From contig DLGD01000038.1 in NCBI GenBank assembly GCA_002482505.1, forward strand, positions 18,859 to 82,858: a stretch of DNA of 64,000 nt. The letters run 5' to 3'. Positions within the stretch are counted from its first letter, which is position 1, and each line of letters starts with the position of its first letter. The translations under genes were made by a program, and so were the position numbers. Shown here piece after piece: positions 35,101 through 43,380 of this stretch. Source of the DNA: Christensenella sp. UBA7703. GTDB taxonomy: Bacteria; Bacillota; Clostridia; Christensenellales; CAG-138. The notes below the pieces were generated by a model. It did no database searches. It was not told the origin of the DNA and worked only from the letters and a program-made list of their open reading frames with translations.

Positions 35101-35126
35101 ATCAATATCACAAGGAGGATGGCACG

Positions 35127-35480
35127 GTGAGGGAAATCAGAAGAACAGAAATCAGTGACGAATGGGCGCACTCCGGAATTGTTGAAGCTGGTGATTATAT
35201 ATTTATCAGTTATTGCATAGGAAATGAAGGGCAGCCCATCGAAAACCAAATTCACGGCGCTTTTGATGTTTTGAGCGAGCGGCTCGAGACTGTTGGATTA
35301 ACGTTAGCCTCCGTTGTAAAGATGGATTGCTTATTCAAAGATATTGCAGGTTTATCATATTTGGGCGAGATCATCAAGCAAAGATTCGGCGGAACTTATC
35401 CTTCAAGAAAGGCATTTGAGACCAAGTTTGTTCGAGAAGGGATTCACTTTCAGGTTGATGCCATCGCGTTTCGGGGATAG
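35127..35480 (+). CDS. ridA: RidA-family reactive intermediate deaminase
   Basis: 117-residue protein of the Rid/YjgF/UK114 family, which hydrolyses reactive enamine/imine intermediates from PLP enzymes. The trimer fold is recognisable from GDYIFISYCIGNEGQPIENQ, SVVKMDCLFKDIAGL and YPSRKAFETKF, with the Arg expected to bind the substrate carboxylate. The start is a GTG at 35127, with AAGGAGG (35112-35118) upstream. The N-terminus is slightly atypical. It is bracketed by two copies of the tRNA-Leu-type hairpin. Confidence 0.85.
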   Translation: MREIRRTEISDEWAHSGIVEAGDYIFISYCIGNEGQPIENQIHGAFDVLSERLETVGLTLASVVKMDCLFKDIAGLSYLGEIIKQRFGGTYPSRKAFETKFVREGIHFQVDAIAFRG

Positions 35481-35485
35481 CAGAT

Positions 35486-35525
35486 GCGGTAGATGCAGAA
35501 TTGCGTCTGCCTTGTTGGTTTTGGG
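35486..35525 (+). terminator. Second copy of the tRNA-Leu-type hairpin, after ridA
   Basis: GGTAGATGC (35488-35496) pairs with GCGTCTGCC (35503-35511, with G-T pairs), followed by TTGTTGGTTTTGG. It shares GGTAGATGCAGAATTG with the hairpin at 35064. The T-run is weak. Confidence 0.55.
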
Positions 35526-35608
35526 GTTCAGAGCCGTAATTCTCGGATTCATAGATACACTTTACCTTTCGAAACGACTATACTAACCACATAAGGTGGT
35601 GTAAACAC

Positions 35609-36493
35609 ATGGAGCAAACAGAGTTTGGATCATTCCTCTCCCAAATGCGCAAGAAGAAAGGCTTGACCCAGAAGCAGCTTGCCGAGGTATTGTTTGTATC
35701 CGATAAGACAATCTCGCGCTGGGAATGCGGATTGGGCTTTCCTGACATCCGAACGCTCCAACCACTTTCAGACGTTCTTGATGTTAGTCTTTCGGAGTTG
35801 CTAAACGCAAAGCATCTGTCAGAACCACTAGAAATTGAAACGCTCTCTGACAAAACAATCCCGCCAATCTTGGTTAATTCGGAACAAAAAAACAAGACCG
35901 TACGCATCACGCGACGATCTCGGCTGTTTCTCTGCATCATTGGAATCGGTGTGATCCTCAACTTTTATTATGGTGGCATACTTGAACGAATGCTCGGCAC
36001 AACCATCATTTACGGAGAGAATTATTTAGTCCTATATGACTTCCGGTATTGGATTGCATCTGTTGCGCTCATGCTTACGGGGGTTGCCTGCTTGCGTCCA
36101 GACAAGCGGATTCTTCTACCGTTGGCGCTCACGTGTTGCATTGTCTCCGCCGTTTCCACGCCACTTGCCTCATTTTTATGGTCTGTTTCGAACAGCGCCC
36201 CTTTCGTCTTTTCTCCGTACATAGCGGGTGTCCTTGTATTGCTTTTATCATCGATATTGCTCGTTATCGCGTTTGTTCTATATAATAAGCAACGCACTCA
36301 TCTGGCCATCGTTCTCATACATGCAACATCGTTCCTCGTACTAATTGCAATACTGATCGGAAATATTACGCAACCCTACTACCCGCTGATCGACAGCATC
36401 CTAAAGAGCATTACATTATCCTGTCCTATCGCTATTCTCGCGCTCGCGATGCACTCTCAGGTAAACAATTATTCGCCGTCTTCTTCCCTTTGA
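35609..36493 (+). CDS. XRE-family regulator with membrane domain
   Basis: 294-residue protein: an N-terminal XRE helix-turn-helix (about 8-62: MRKKKGLTQKQLAEVLFVSD, then TISRWECGLGFPDIRTLQPL), a linker to about 100, then six hydrophobic helices (about 105-285). Membrane-tethered XRE regulators of this type are common in Firmicutes; the inducing signal is unknown. AAGGTGG (35594-35600) is the ribosome site, and TATACT (35579-35584) a possible -10 box. Its 3' end overlaps the convergent GNAT gene by 25 bases. Confidence 0.9.
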   Translation: MEQTEFGSFLSQMRKKKGLTQKQLAEVLFVSDKTISRWECGLGFPDIRTLQPLSDVLDVSLSELLNAKHLSEPLEIETLSDKTIPPILVNSEQKNKTVRITRRSRLFLCIIGIGVILNFYYGGILERMLGTTIIYGENYLVLYDFRYWIASVALMLTGVACLRPDKRILLPLALTCCIVSAVSTPLASFLWSVSNSAPFVFSPYIAGVLVLLLSSILLVIAFVLYNKQRTHLAIVLIHATSFLVLIAILIGNITQPYYPLIDSILKSITLSCPIAILALAMHSQVNNYSPSSSL

Positions 36494-36885
36494 TTCCGCA
36501 GCATCCCGCATTTGTCCTCGGGCAAGTATTCAAAGCGATGCTTGCGATACAGCAAGTCCGCCGGGTGATTGGCAATCAGGCAGATATAGCTGTCTTCATG
36601 CGCGTTTTGATCAAAAAAACGGTCGATCGTCTGCATGATCTGCTCGGCATAGCCTCGTCGCTGATAGTCCCGATCCACCATGATGTCACTCACGACAAAC
36701 GTGATCCCGCCGTCGCCAACCACTCTGCCAAAGCCGATCAGCTTTTCGTCTTCATAAATCGATACGGTAAACAGCGAGTTTGCCAGCGCGATTTTGCTTC
36801 GTTCCAGGTTCTTTTGCCCCATGCCGGCACGCAGCCGAAGATCAATATAGTCCGCTGCCGATGGAGTTTGATAAACAAGTTGCAT
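36469..36885 (-). CDS. GNAT-family N-acetyltransferase
   Basis: 138-residue single-domain acetyltransferase. VVGDGGITFVVSDIMVDRDY leads to QRRGYAEQIMQTI, the Q/R-x-x-G-x-A/G acetyl-CoA loop. The C-terminal FEYLPEDKCGMLRNQREEDG matches the small GNATs that act on amine metabolites; the substrate is unknown. AAAGGA lies before the ATG. It converges with and overlaps the XRE gene at 36469-36493. Confidence 0.92.
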   Translation of the reverse strand: MQLVYQTPSAADYIDLRLRAGMGQKNLERSKIALANSLFTVSIYEDEKLIGFGRVVGDGGITFVVSDIMVDRDYQRRGYAEQIMQTIDRFFDQNAHEDSYICLIANHPADLLYRKHRFEYLPEDKCGMLRNQREEDGE

Positions 36886-36931
36886 GGTCTGTGTCCTTTA
36901 CATGTGTTACAAATGATGAATTGGATTGCGT

Positions 36932-37444
36932 TTATAGCCCTTCGCGCACCAGCCGCACCCAAAGCGATACCACCGCTTCACAATATTCCCTGCTCTCCGG
37001 CTTGAGCTGCCAGAGCGGAATTTGCCGCGGTTTTCGTTTGTCGTAGAGAAAGCGGTCATCCGCGGCGAGTAAATCCGCGAACGCGGTGATGGTAGGATAC
37101 AGCGGCGCTTCCGCAACCAGCTCCCCTCGGTCAAAGAAACGGAGTTGCCAGCCGTTTGCGCCCTTTTCGCCAAGACCGAACATACCGCCAAATCCATCCG
37201 CCCGTTGCGTGGCGGGTTCCGCGGTCAGTTCCGGTTCCCCAAGCCACCGCAAAAGAAACTCACTCCCGCGCCAGTCGATCAGCATCAGCCCGCCATGCCC
37301 GGGCAAAAGCCCGGCGCAAAGCGCGCCGCCGTCATTTGTGCGCAGATACAACATTCTCTTTGGCAGGCATTCGTCCCGCCGAAGCCGGTTGAGCAGTTGA
37401 TCCCGCGCGTCCCACGCCGCAGAAAAATCTTCGGAATGCATCAT
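36932..37444 (-). CDS. Uncharacterised protein
   Basis: About 170-residue soluble protein with no recognised domain. It is rich in aromatic and charged residues (LMLIDWRGSEFLLRWLGEPE, GWQLRFFDRGELVAEAPLYP) and ends with WQLKPESREYCEAVVSLWVR. Composition and codon use are those of a real gene, and GGGAGGG (37456-37450) fits a start at 37444 or 37441. It lies 46 bases upstream of the GNAT on the same strand, so they may be cotranscribed. Confidence 0.7.
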   Translation of the reverse strand: MMHSEDFSAAWDARDQLLNRLRRDECLPKRMLYLRTNDGGALCAGLLPGHGGLMLIDWRGSEFLLRWLGEPELTAEPATQRADGFGGMFGLGEKGANGWQLRFFDRGELVAEAPLYPTITAFADLLAADDRFLYDKRKPRQIPLWQLKPESREYCEAVVSLWVRLVREGL

Positions 37445-37638
37445 GATTGCCCTCCCTTCTCCTGCTTCAAAGTATACACAATTTATCCCGATAGACAAGC
37501 AAAAGCGGACGCTTGAGGCGATTTGCGCGCCGCCTGTGTTTCGCTCTGTTCATGCGGTCCGTTTTCCGATATACTGTATATGCAAAATACGTTTTCACGC
37601 GCTTTCATCCTAAGAAGCCATTCTTCGGAGGTGTACTG

Positions 37639-38094
37639 ATGAACCCCAAACAAAAAACCGCGCTTACAAAAGTATTCGCCGTCTCCGGCACGGTCGTGCT
37701 CTGGGCGCCAATCCTGTTTCTGTTTGTCACCGCGATTGTCGGCAGCATCGCCGGCAAAGCATTGCTGTTTGACTATCTCATGCTCGCGGAGTTGTTCCCG
37801 ATCGTGGCGCTGGGTCTGATCTTGCTAGTCCTTGCGAGCCTTCTTTCGCGCACGTTTCGCAAATGGTTCGGTTGGGGCAGCGTTGCAGCGCTCCTTGCGC
37901 TGACCGGTGCGCAGATTCTCGCGACCGCTTCCGGTCTCGCCTCCGGTGCGCTGGCGGAAAGCGGCGGTGTGTTTGCGACCGTGATTGCGGCAATTGTGAT
38001 CTACAATGTAATCGTCGGCGCGCTGGCGATTCTCGCCATGCTCCTGCTGCGCCGCCTGTTCCAAAAACAGCCGCAGGAAGCCGCCGCAGAGTAG
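37639..38094 (+). CDS. Small four-helix membrane protein
   Basis: 151-residue hydrophobic protein with four predicted helices and a basic tail (RRLFQKQPQEAAAE). Family not recognised. CGGAGGT (37627-37633) is well placed before the ATG at 37639; the long open frame upstream is not coding. A TATACTGTATATG stretch at 37570-37582 may hold the -10 box. The following gene has a similar layout and may be a distant paralogue. Confidence 0.75.
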   Translation: MNPKQKTALTKVFAVSGTVVLWAPILFLFVTAIVGSIAGKALLFDYLMLAELFPIVALGLILLVLASLLSRTFRKWFGWGSVAALLALTGAQILATASGLASGALAESGGVFATVIAAIVIYNVIVGALAILAMLLLRRLFQKQPQEAAAE

Positions 38095-38132
38095 GCCACA
38101 GCACAGAAAAAACGATAGACGGAGAAGCATAC

Positions 38133-38732
38133 ATGCGATACACGATCAATGCCGACCCAAAACGAATCACCGGAAAACGCCCAAATCTGTCCGAGCAAAA
38201 CAGTGTTGCGGACGAAATCGTAACCGCATTTTCCAGCCAGCAGGAGCAGCCGATTATGCCGCTCTCCTCCACCGCAACGGGTAAACCGTCACCTTGGGGT
38301 AAAATCTATGCCATCATCGCCGCCGCGCTGCTGTTTGCGCCGTTTCTCATTGCAACCGTGTGGATGATCCTTAGCGGGGCACAGGGATACGCGCTGCCAG
38401 CGCTGATGTTGCCGATTTTGGCGCTCGGATTTCGCACCTATTCATTTGTCGGTGGTCTGGTTTTATACCTGGCTGCACGCAAAGCGAATTTCCTTCGCAG
38501 AACCGTCGGTTGGATTGCGCTTGCCAATCTTCTTGTGACCGTCCCGTTTTTCATCTTAGCATTCCAATCCGCTAGCAACCCCGATGCCGCGGCACTTGCT
38601 ACAAACGGGATGCAAATTGCAAACACGGTCTCAATCGTCGCGTCGCTCTTGTGCATGATCGCTCTGTGCGTGTTTGCGGTACTGATGCTCATGCGGGTGT
38701 TTCGAAAGAAAAAGCAAGAGCTGCCCGCGTAA
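38133..38732 (+). CDS. Small four-helix membrane protein with cytoplasmic N-terminal extension
   Basis: 199-residue protein: a hydrophilic N-terminus of about 65 residues, then four hydrophobic helices ending in a basic tail (LMRVFRKKKQELPA), as in the preceding gene. Family not recognised. GGAG (38121-38124) precedes the ATG. Gap to the upstream gene is 38 bases, so the two form an operon closed by the terminator at 38745. Confidence 0.75.
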   Translation: MRYTINADPKRITGKRPNLSEQNSVADEIVTAFSSQQEQPIMPLSSTATGKPSPWGKIYAIIAAALLFAPFLIATVWMILSGAQGYALPALMLPILALGFRTYSFVGGLVLYLAARKANFLRRTVGWIALANLLVTVPFFILAFQSASNPDAAALATNGMQIANTVSIVASLLCMIALCVFAVLMLMRVFRKKKQELPA

Positions 38733-38744
38733 ACAATCCATTTT

Positions 38745-38767
38745 GCCCGCTCAATGCGGGCTTTTTT
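38745..38767 (+). terminator. Intrinsic terminator
   Basis: GCCCGC (38745-38750) pairs with GCGGGC (38756-38761), followed by six Ts. Confidence 0.87.
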
Positions 38768-38791
38768 CATCTCGGTTTGTGACCTCGTCTC

Positions 38792-38820
38792 TCGACATGC
38801 TAGGGAATGGATGCTACGAT
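38792..38820 (+). promoter_or_regulatory. msrAB promoter
   Basis: TCGACA (38792-38797), 17-base spacer, TACGAT (38815-38820), 42 bases before the ATG. Confidence 0.6.
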
Positions 38821-38861
38821 AAGCTCATCTCGCAGGGATTGCGCAAAAAGGAGTTTTTACA

Positions 38862-39827
38862 ATGGAACAACAGAAAATAAGCATCATTTATCTCGCGGGC
38901 GGGTGTTTCTGGGGCATGGAGAAGCTGATGCAGTCTATCCCCGGCGTGCTCGACGCCCAGAGCGGATATGCCAACGGCACAGGGGAGCAGGCCGCGGACT
39001 ATAAGACCGTCTGCGCCGGAAAAACGGGCTTTCGCGAGACGGTGAAGGTCACCTATGACTCCGCACGCGTGAGTCTCGATCAGCTCCTGTTCGCCTATTT
39101 TGAGGTGGTGGACGCAACGGCGGTCAACCGCCAGGGGCACGACATCGGGACGCAGTATCAGGCGGGCATCTATTATGCGGATGCCGAATCGCAAGCGACC
39201 GTCGAGCGCATTGCCGCGATTGAACGCGCGCGCACGCCGCGTTTCTCGGTTGAGATCAAGCCGCTCACCAACTATTTTCCCGCCGAGGAATACCACCAGG
39301 ACTATCTGGACAAGAACCCAAACGGCTATTGCCACATTCCCTTTGCCCAGATTGCGCGCCTCTCCAAGGAAACCATCGACGCAGGGCGTTATCGCAAGCC
39401 GGATGAAACGCAAATTCGTGAAAGGCTCACGCCTGAGCAGTTCGCCGTCACGCAGGAAAGCGCGACGGAGCGCCCGTTTACGAGCGAGTTTTACGGCAGC
39501 AAGCAGCGCGGGTTATATGTGGACATCGTGACCGGCGAACCGCTGTTCACTTCGGACGACATGTATCACTCTTCCTGCGGCTGGCCTTCGTTCACCAAGC
39601 CTGTCGAGCCTGCCGTTGTGGTGGAGCGAACGGACAGCAGCCACTGCATGCACCGGACCGAAGTGCGCTCCCGCGCGGGCAACTCGCACCTGGGTCACGT
39701 GTTTGAAGGCGATCCCGAATCTCCCAACGGTATTCGCTATTGCATCAACGGTGCATCCCTGCGGTTTATTCCGCTGGAGGAACTGGAAACGCAGGGCTAT
39801 GGGTACCTGAGAGAGAAGTTTGACTGA
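38862..39827 (+). CDS. msrAB: Peptide methionine sulfoxide reductase MsrA-MsrB fusion
   Basis: 321-residue bifunctional repair enzyme reducing both S- and R-methionine sulfoxide. The MsrA domain (about 1-165) has AGGCFWGMEK with the catalytic Cys, and YQAGIYY. The MsrB domain (about 180-321) has DMYHSSCGWPSFTKP, the zinc/substrate residues in HRTEVRSRAGNSHLGHVF, and RYCINGASLRF with the catalytic Cys. There is no signal peptide, so it is cytoplasmic. AAGGAG precedes the ATG; it has its own promoter and terminator. Confidence 0.97.
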   Translation: MEQQKISIIYLAGGCFWGMEKLMQSIPGVLDAQSGYANGTGEQAADYKTVCAGKTGFRETVKVTYDSARVSLDQLLFAYFEVVDATAVNRQGHDIGTQYQAGIYYADAESQATVERIAAIERARTPRFSVEIKPLTNYFPAEEYHQDYLDKNPNGYCHIPFAQIARLSKETIDAGRYRKPDETQIRERLTPEQFAVTQESATERPFTSEFYGSKQRGLYVDIVTGEPLFTSDDMYHSSCGWPSFTKPVEPAVVVERTDSSHCMHRTEVRSRAGNSHLGHVFEGDPESPNGIRYCINGASLRFIPLEELETQGYGYLREKFD

Positions 39828-39859
39828 CCGCAAAGCCAAAACCCGCCGAAAAAGTGAGC

Positions 39860-39901
39860 AAAGCGCGCAAGAATGTGCTATACTGCCAATGCGCGCTTTT
39901 T
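39860..39901 (+). terminator. msrAB terminator whose loop contains a -10 box
   Basis: AAAGCGCGCA (39860-39869) pairs with TGCGCGCTTT (39890-39899), with Ts to 39901. The 20-base loop contains TATACT (39879-39884), a likely -10 element for the cysteine desulfurase gene starting at 39935. Confidence 0.75.
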
Positions 39902-39934
39902 GCGTGCAAACAGAGTCTTTTTCGGAGTATGCAG

Positions 39935-41080
39935 ATGATCTATCTCGACAACAGCGCGACCACGCGCGTTCTGCCGGAGGCGGCGGACGCGGCTTACCGC
40001 GCCATGACCGAGCAATTTTATAATCCCGCCAGCGCGTACAGGCCGGCCGTAGCCGCCGAAAAAGCGGTTGAGTTGGCGCGCGCAAATCTTGCCGCGGCAC
40101 TCGGCTGTTCTCCAGGCGAGCTGCTCTTTACATCCGGCGGAACAGAGTCCAACAACATGGCGATTACTGGTGTGCTCAAGCCCATCCGCGGGAAGAAGCG
40201 CATCGTCACCACGGCGGGTGAGCATCCTTCGGTCTATGAGGTGTTTCGCTCACTGGAAGGCGCATCGGAAACGGAGGTTGCGTTCGTCGGTCTCAACGCA
40301 GATGGGACGGTGAACCTCGGCAAACTCGAAGAAGCGTTGTCCGAAGACACGGTTCTGGTTTCCGTGATGCATGTCAACAACGAAGTCGGCGCAATCAACG
40401 ATCTGGACGCGATCTCTTCGCTCATCAAGCAGCGCGCGCCCGGTGCCCTGCTGCATTCCGACGGCGTGCAGGCGTTTTGCAAGCTCCCGTTTGGAAAGAA
40501 CGCGGCAGACCTCTACAGCATCAGCGCACACAAGTTCCATGCACCAAAGGGCGTCGGCGCACTGTTTGTAAAGAATGGCACCAAATTCTCCGGCGGGCAG
40601 ATCGGCGGCGGACAGGAGCGAAACCTGCGCTCGGGTACAACAAATGTGCCCGGCATTCTCGCGCTGGACACGGCACTCTCGCAGTATCGCGCCAATCAGG
40701 CGCAGTGGATTGCGAATATGCGCGCCTGCAAGCTCCGCCTTTGGGAGAACTTGAGCCGCTTGCCGGATGTATTTCTCGTAGGTCCCGCGCCGGAAGCGGG
40801 CGCCCCGCATATTCTCAATGTATCCTTCCCCGGCGTACGCGGCGAGGTGCTGGTCAACGCGCTCTCGGAACGCGCGATCTATGTCTCCACCGGCAGCGCC
40901 TGCTCCACGCACAAAAAGGGACAAAACAGAATTCACGCAGCAATGGGTATTTCGAGTGCCCGCGCAGAGGGTGCGCTGCGCCTTAGCCTCTGCCCGTTTA
41001 ACACCGTCGAGGAGATGGATGAGGCGGCCGCCGTGCTCTTAGAACAAGTCTCTTTTTTGCGGCGCTTTCAGCGCAGATAA
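39935..41080 (+). CDS. Cysteine desulfurase (NifS/IscS family)
   Basis: 381-residue PLP enzyme that removes sulfur from cysteine as a persulfide. MIYLDNSATTRVLPEA is the family N-terminus; SAHKFHAPKG holds the PLP-binding Lys; GSACSTHKKG holds the catalytic Cys on its loop. Start at 39935, with CGGAG (39923-39927) upstream. thiI follows 85 bases downstream, so this is most likely the dedicated sulfur donor for 4-thiouridine in tRNA, as NifZ is for ThiI in Bacillus. Confidence 0.95.
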   Translation: MIYLDNSATTRVLPEAADAAYRAMTEQFYNPASAYRPAVAAEKAVELARANLAAALGCSPGELLFTSGGTESNNMAITGVLKPIRGKKRIVTTAGEHPSVYEVFRSLEGASETEVAFVGLNADGTVNLGKLEEALSEDTVLVSVMHVNNEVGAINDLDAISSLIKQRAPGALLHSDGVQAFCKLPFGKNAADLYSISAHKFHAPKGVGALFVKNGTKFSGGQIGGGQERNLRSGTTNVPGILALDTALSQYRANQAQWIANMRACKLRLWENLSRLPDVFLVGPAPEAGAPHILNVSFPGVRGEVLVNALSERAIYVSTGSACSTHKKGQNRIHAAMGISSARAEGALRLSLCPFNTVEEMDEAAAVLLEQVSFLRRFQRR

Positions 41081-41165
41081 CGAAGTGTAACACATCAAAA
41101 CAATCGCCGATTTCTGAAATCGGGTCGCCTAACTTCAAAAATCAACGAATCAAACGGAGAATCAA

Positions 41166-42335
41166 ATGGAAGCAGTCATGCTCGTCCGCTATGCGGAAAT
41201 CCACCTCAAGGGGCTGAACCGCCCGTATTTTGAGCGCAGCCTCATGAAGCGCATCTCACTTGCCTTGCGCCCGCTTCGCGTCAAGGTTGTGCGCGAACAG
41301 GGTCGCGTGTTCGTCTTCGGCATTCCACAGGAAGAGATGGATGCCGCCGCGGATAAACTCACGCGCGTGTTTGGCATTCATTCCGTCAGCCCCGCGTTGG
41401 CGGTGGAAAAAGAGTGGGAACCCATGGTCGAGGCGGCAAAAGCCCTCGTCGCCCGCCGAATCGATGGCCTTTCGCAGGCAAGCTTTAAGGTGATCGCGCG
41501 CCGGGCGGACAAACGCTTTGCCATGCGCTCGCAGGATATCTGCCGCATGATGGGCGGTCTTCTTCTGGAAGCCTTCCCCGTTCTGCGTGTGGACGTGCAC
41601 CAGCCGGATTTCTATGTTGGTGTCGAAGTGCGTCAGGAGCAGGCGTTCGTCTTTGCCGAGGAGAAACTCGGCGCGGGCGGCATGCCCGTCGGCACAAACG
41701 GCCACGCAATGCTGCTCATCTCCGGCGGAATCGACAGCCCGGTTGCGGGGCACATGATCGCCAAGCGCGGCGTGCAGATTTCCGCCGTGCATTTCTACAG
41801 CTATCCTTACACCAGCGAACGCGCGCGCGAAAAGGTTGTTGAGCTTACGCGCATTCTCGCCAGCTACGCGGGCGAGGTGAAGCTCTATCTCGTTCCGTTC
41901 ACCGACATTCAGCTTACGATCTACGAAAAATGCCCCAAGAGCGAAACCACCATCCTCATGCGTCGGCTGATGATGCAGATTTCCGAGAAAATTGCGCTCT
42001 CCTGCGGCGCGCAGGCGCTCGTCACGGGCGAATCCATCGGACAGGTGGCAAGCCAGACCATCGAGAGCCTGACCGCGACCAACGACGCGGTGACGCTGCC
42101 CGTCTTCCGCCCGCTGATCGGTTTTGACAAAGAGGAGATCGTGACAAGAGCCAAGGCGATGGGTTCCTATGAAACCTCCATCCTCCCCTTTGAAGACTGC
42201 TGCACGGTGTTTGTCCCGCAGCACCCCGTCACAAGACCGAAGCTGGAGGAAATTCGCAAGAGTGAAGCCAGAGTCGATTTTACGCAGATGATCGAAACCG
42301 CGATTGCGAACACGGAGCTTGTGGTCGTTGAATAA
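41166..42335 (+). CDS. thiI: tRNA 4-thiouridine synthase
   Basis: 389-residue ThiI without the rhodanese domain, as usual in Firmicutes. An N-terminal ferredoxin-like and THUMP region (about 1-165) is followed by a PP-loop ATPase (LLISGGIDSPVAGHMIAKRG). VTGESIGQVASQTIESL and FEDCCTVFVPQHP belong to the family core. It adenylates U8 of tRNA and accepts sulfur from the neighbouring desulfurase. GGAG lies before the ATG. A small hairpin, CCGATTTCTGAAATCGG (41108-41124), lies in the gap after the desulfurase gene; it lacks a T-run. Confidence 0.96.
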   Translation: MEAVMLVRYAEIHLKGLNRPYFERSLMKRISLALRPLRVKVVREQGRVFVFGIPQEEMDAAADKLTRVFGIHSVSPALAVEKEWEPMVEAAKALVARRIDGLSQASFKVIARRADKRFAMRSQDICRMMGGLLLEAFPVLRVDVHQPDFYVGVEVRQEQAFVFAEEKLGAGGMPVGTNGHAMLLISGGIDSPVAGHMIAKRGVQISAVHFYSYPYTSERAREKVVELTRILASYAGEVKLYLVPFTDIQLTIYEKCPKSETTILMRRLMMQISEKIALSCGAQALVTGESIGQVASQTIESLTATNDAVTLPVFRPLIGFDKEEIVTRAKAMGSYETSILPFEDCCTVFVPQHPVTRPKLEEIRKSEARVDFTQMIETAIANTELVVVE

Positions 42336-42488
42336 ACGATCAATTTCCCTATCGTCGTAACACTGACATCGGGTTGCTTGAACATTCGATTTTACACAAC
42401 ATTCACAACGCGAGTATCGGTATCGTAGTATACTGTATATGGTAAGCGATGCCCTGCTTGCCGTTTGTATCAAGGAGGAACCAAGTTC

Positions 42489-42806
42489 ATGAAGTTTATT
42501 TTTCGCCTGATTGGCATTTTGGTCGTGCTGCTGATTCTCTTGATGGCGGTGCTGACCTATCTCGACAGCAAAGACCTGCTCAGCGGCAAGCTGGAACGAT
42601 TGATCGGCAACCTGCGCGTGCTGGGCAAGCAAGCCTGGCAGGAAGTGCTCCTGTTCATGCAGGATTCCGGCATCGCGGAAGACGCGGCGGGTTTGCTCGA
42701 TCAAGGAGCGAATTACCTGCGAGATACCGTCGAACCGCACGAAACCAGCAAGCCCGGGTCGGAGGCGTTCTTTACACCGATTCCCGAAGCAACTCCGGCA
42801 GGCTAA
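42489..42806 (+). CDS. Small single-helix membrane protein
   Basis: 105-residue protein with one N-terminal helix (about residues 2-22) and a hydrophilic, helical remainder ending in a low-complexity Pro/Ala tail. No domain recognised. AAGGAGG (42472-42478) is well placed. A TATACT (42429-42434) may be the -10 box. Monocistronic, followed by a terminator. Confidence 0.75.
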   Translation: MKFIFRLIGILVVLLILLMAVLTYLDSKDLLSGKLERLIGNLRVLGKQAWQEVLLFMQDSGIAEDAAGLLDQGANYLRDTVEPHETSKPGSEAFFTPIPEATPAG

Positions 42807-42830
42807 CCAATTTTCTCAAGCGTATACAGC

Positions 42831-42856
42831 AAGGCCACCCAATGGGTGGCCTTTAT
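42831..42856. terminator. Intrinsic terminator
   Basis: AAGGCCACCC (42831-42840) pairs with GGGTGGCCTT (42844-42853). The plus strand continues TATG with a short T-run; it may also stop the minus-strand operon that ends at 42922. Confidence 0.75.
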
Positions 42857-42921
42857 GTTATCGATTGTTGTTTTTTGCTGTTTCTCCATTCCGGCAATCG
42901 GTTTACCAGAAGAAACAGAAC

Positions 42922-43380
42922 TCAGGAGGGAATATTCGGAATATCGATCTGCGGCAAGAACGAGCGAAGCCATGCGACATAAAGCAGCGTCTTTTGATAC
43001 AGCTCGTTGGCAAGCGCCTGGTCGACGAAGCGTGTCGCGATGTTCTTATACGAAAACGGATAGTCGGACATATAGTAGAACATCACGTCCATCAGATAAT
43101 CTTCGCAGTCGTTCTTTCTCTCGTCAAAACGGGCATTGTCCGCCTCCGTGCGAAACGCGGCACCGCTTGTAATCTTTGAGAACAGGAAATTGACATTGTG
43201 CGTCTTGGGCGGCTCGGTCTCCATAAAATAGACATACATCCCCTTGAGTTGCCGTTCCACTGCCTGCTGGCAAAGATAGGCGACGTACACCCAGCGTTCG
43301 CCTTTGATCAGCGTTTCGATTGTGCCGAGGTCATAGTCCGATAACATCAGCCAATATCCGCATTTTTCCTGTTTATTCAT
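42922..43380 (-). CDS. HEPN-domain protein
   Basis: 152-residue all-helical HEPN protein of the type usually encoded beside MNT nucleotidyltransferases. DLGTIETLIKGERWVYVAYL, CQQAVERQLKGMYVYF and PPKTHNVNFLF correspond to the family core. The R-x4-6-H motif of toxic HEPN ribonucleases is not seen; instead there is the K/R-T-H-N form, so RNase activity is doubtful. The ATG overlaps the stop of the HD-GYP gene (ATGA), making it the last, translationally coupled gene of the riboswitch-led operon. Confidence 0.88.
   Translation of the reverse strand: MNKQEKCGYWLMLSDYDLGTIETLIKGERWVYVAYLCQQAVERQLKGMYVYFMETEPPKTHNVNFLFSKITSGAAFRTEADNARFDERKNDCEDYLMDVMFYYMSDYPFSYKNIATRFVDQALANELYQKTLLYVAWLRSFLPQIDIPNIPS

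Noticed and set aside
34956..35255. Minus-strand frame across tRNA-Leu (VVGLEPTRYRYQ-type peptide)
   Set aside because: Such peptides are a well-known artefact of reading tRNA genes backwards; no ribosome site.
41256..42740. Long minus-strand open frame opposite thiI
   Set aside because: It mirrors the codon bias of thiI, has no ribosome site, and its translation is His/Asp/Arg-rich without any domain; thiI has clear family motifs.
42922..43380. HEPN protein as a certain toxin ribonuclease
   Set aside because: The R-x4-6-H motif of toxic HEPN RNases is not visible, so a classical toxin role is not claimed.
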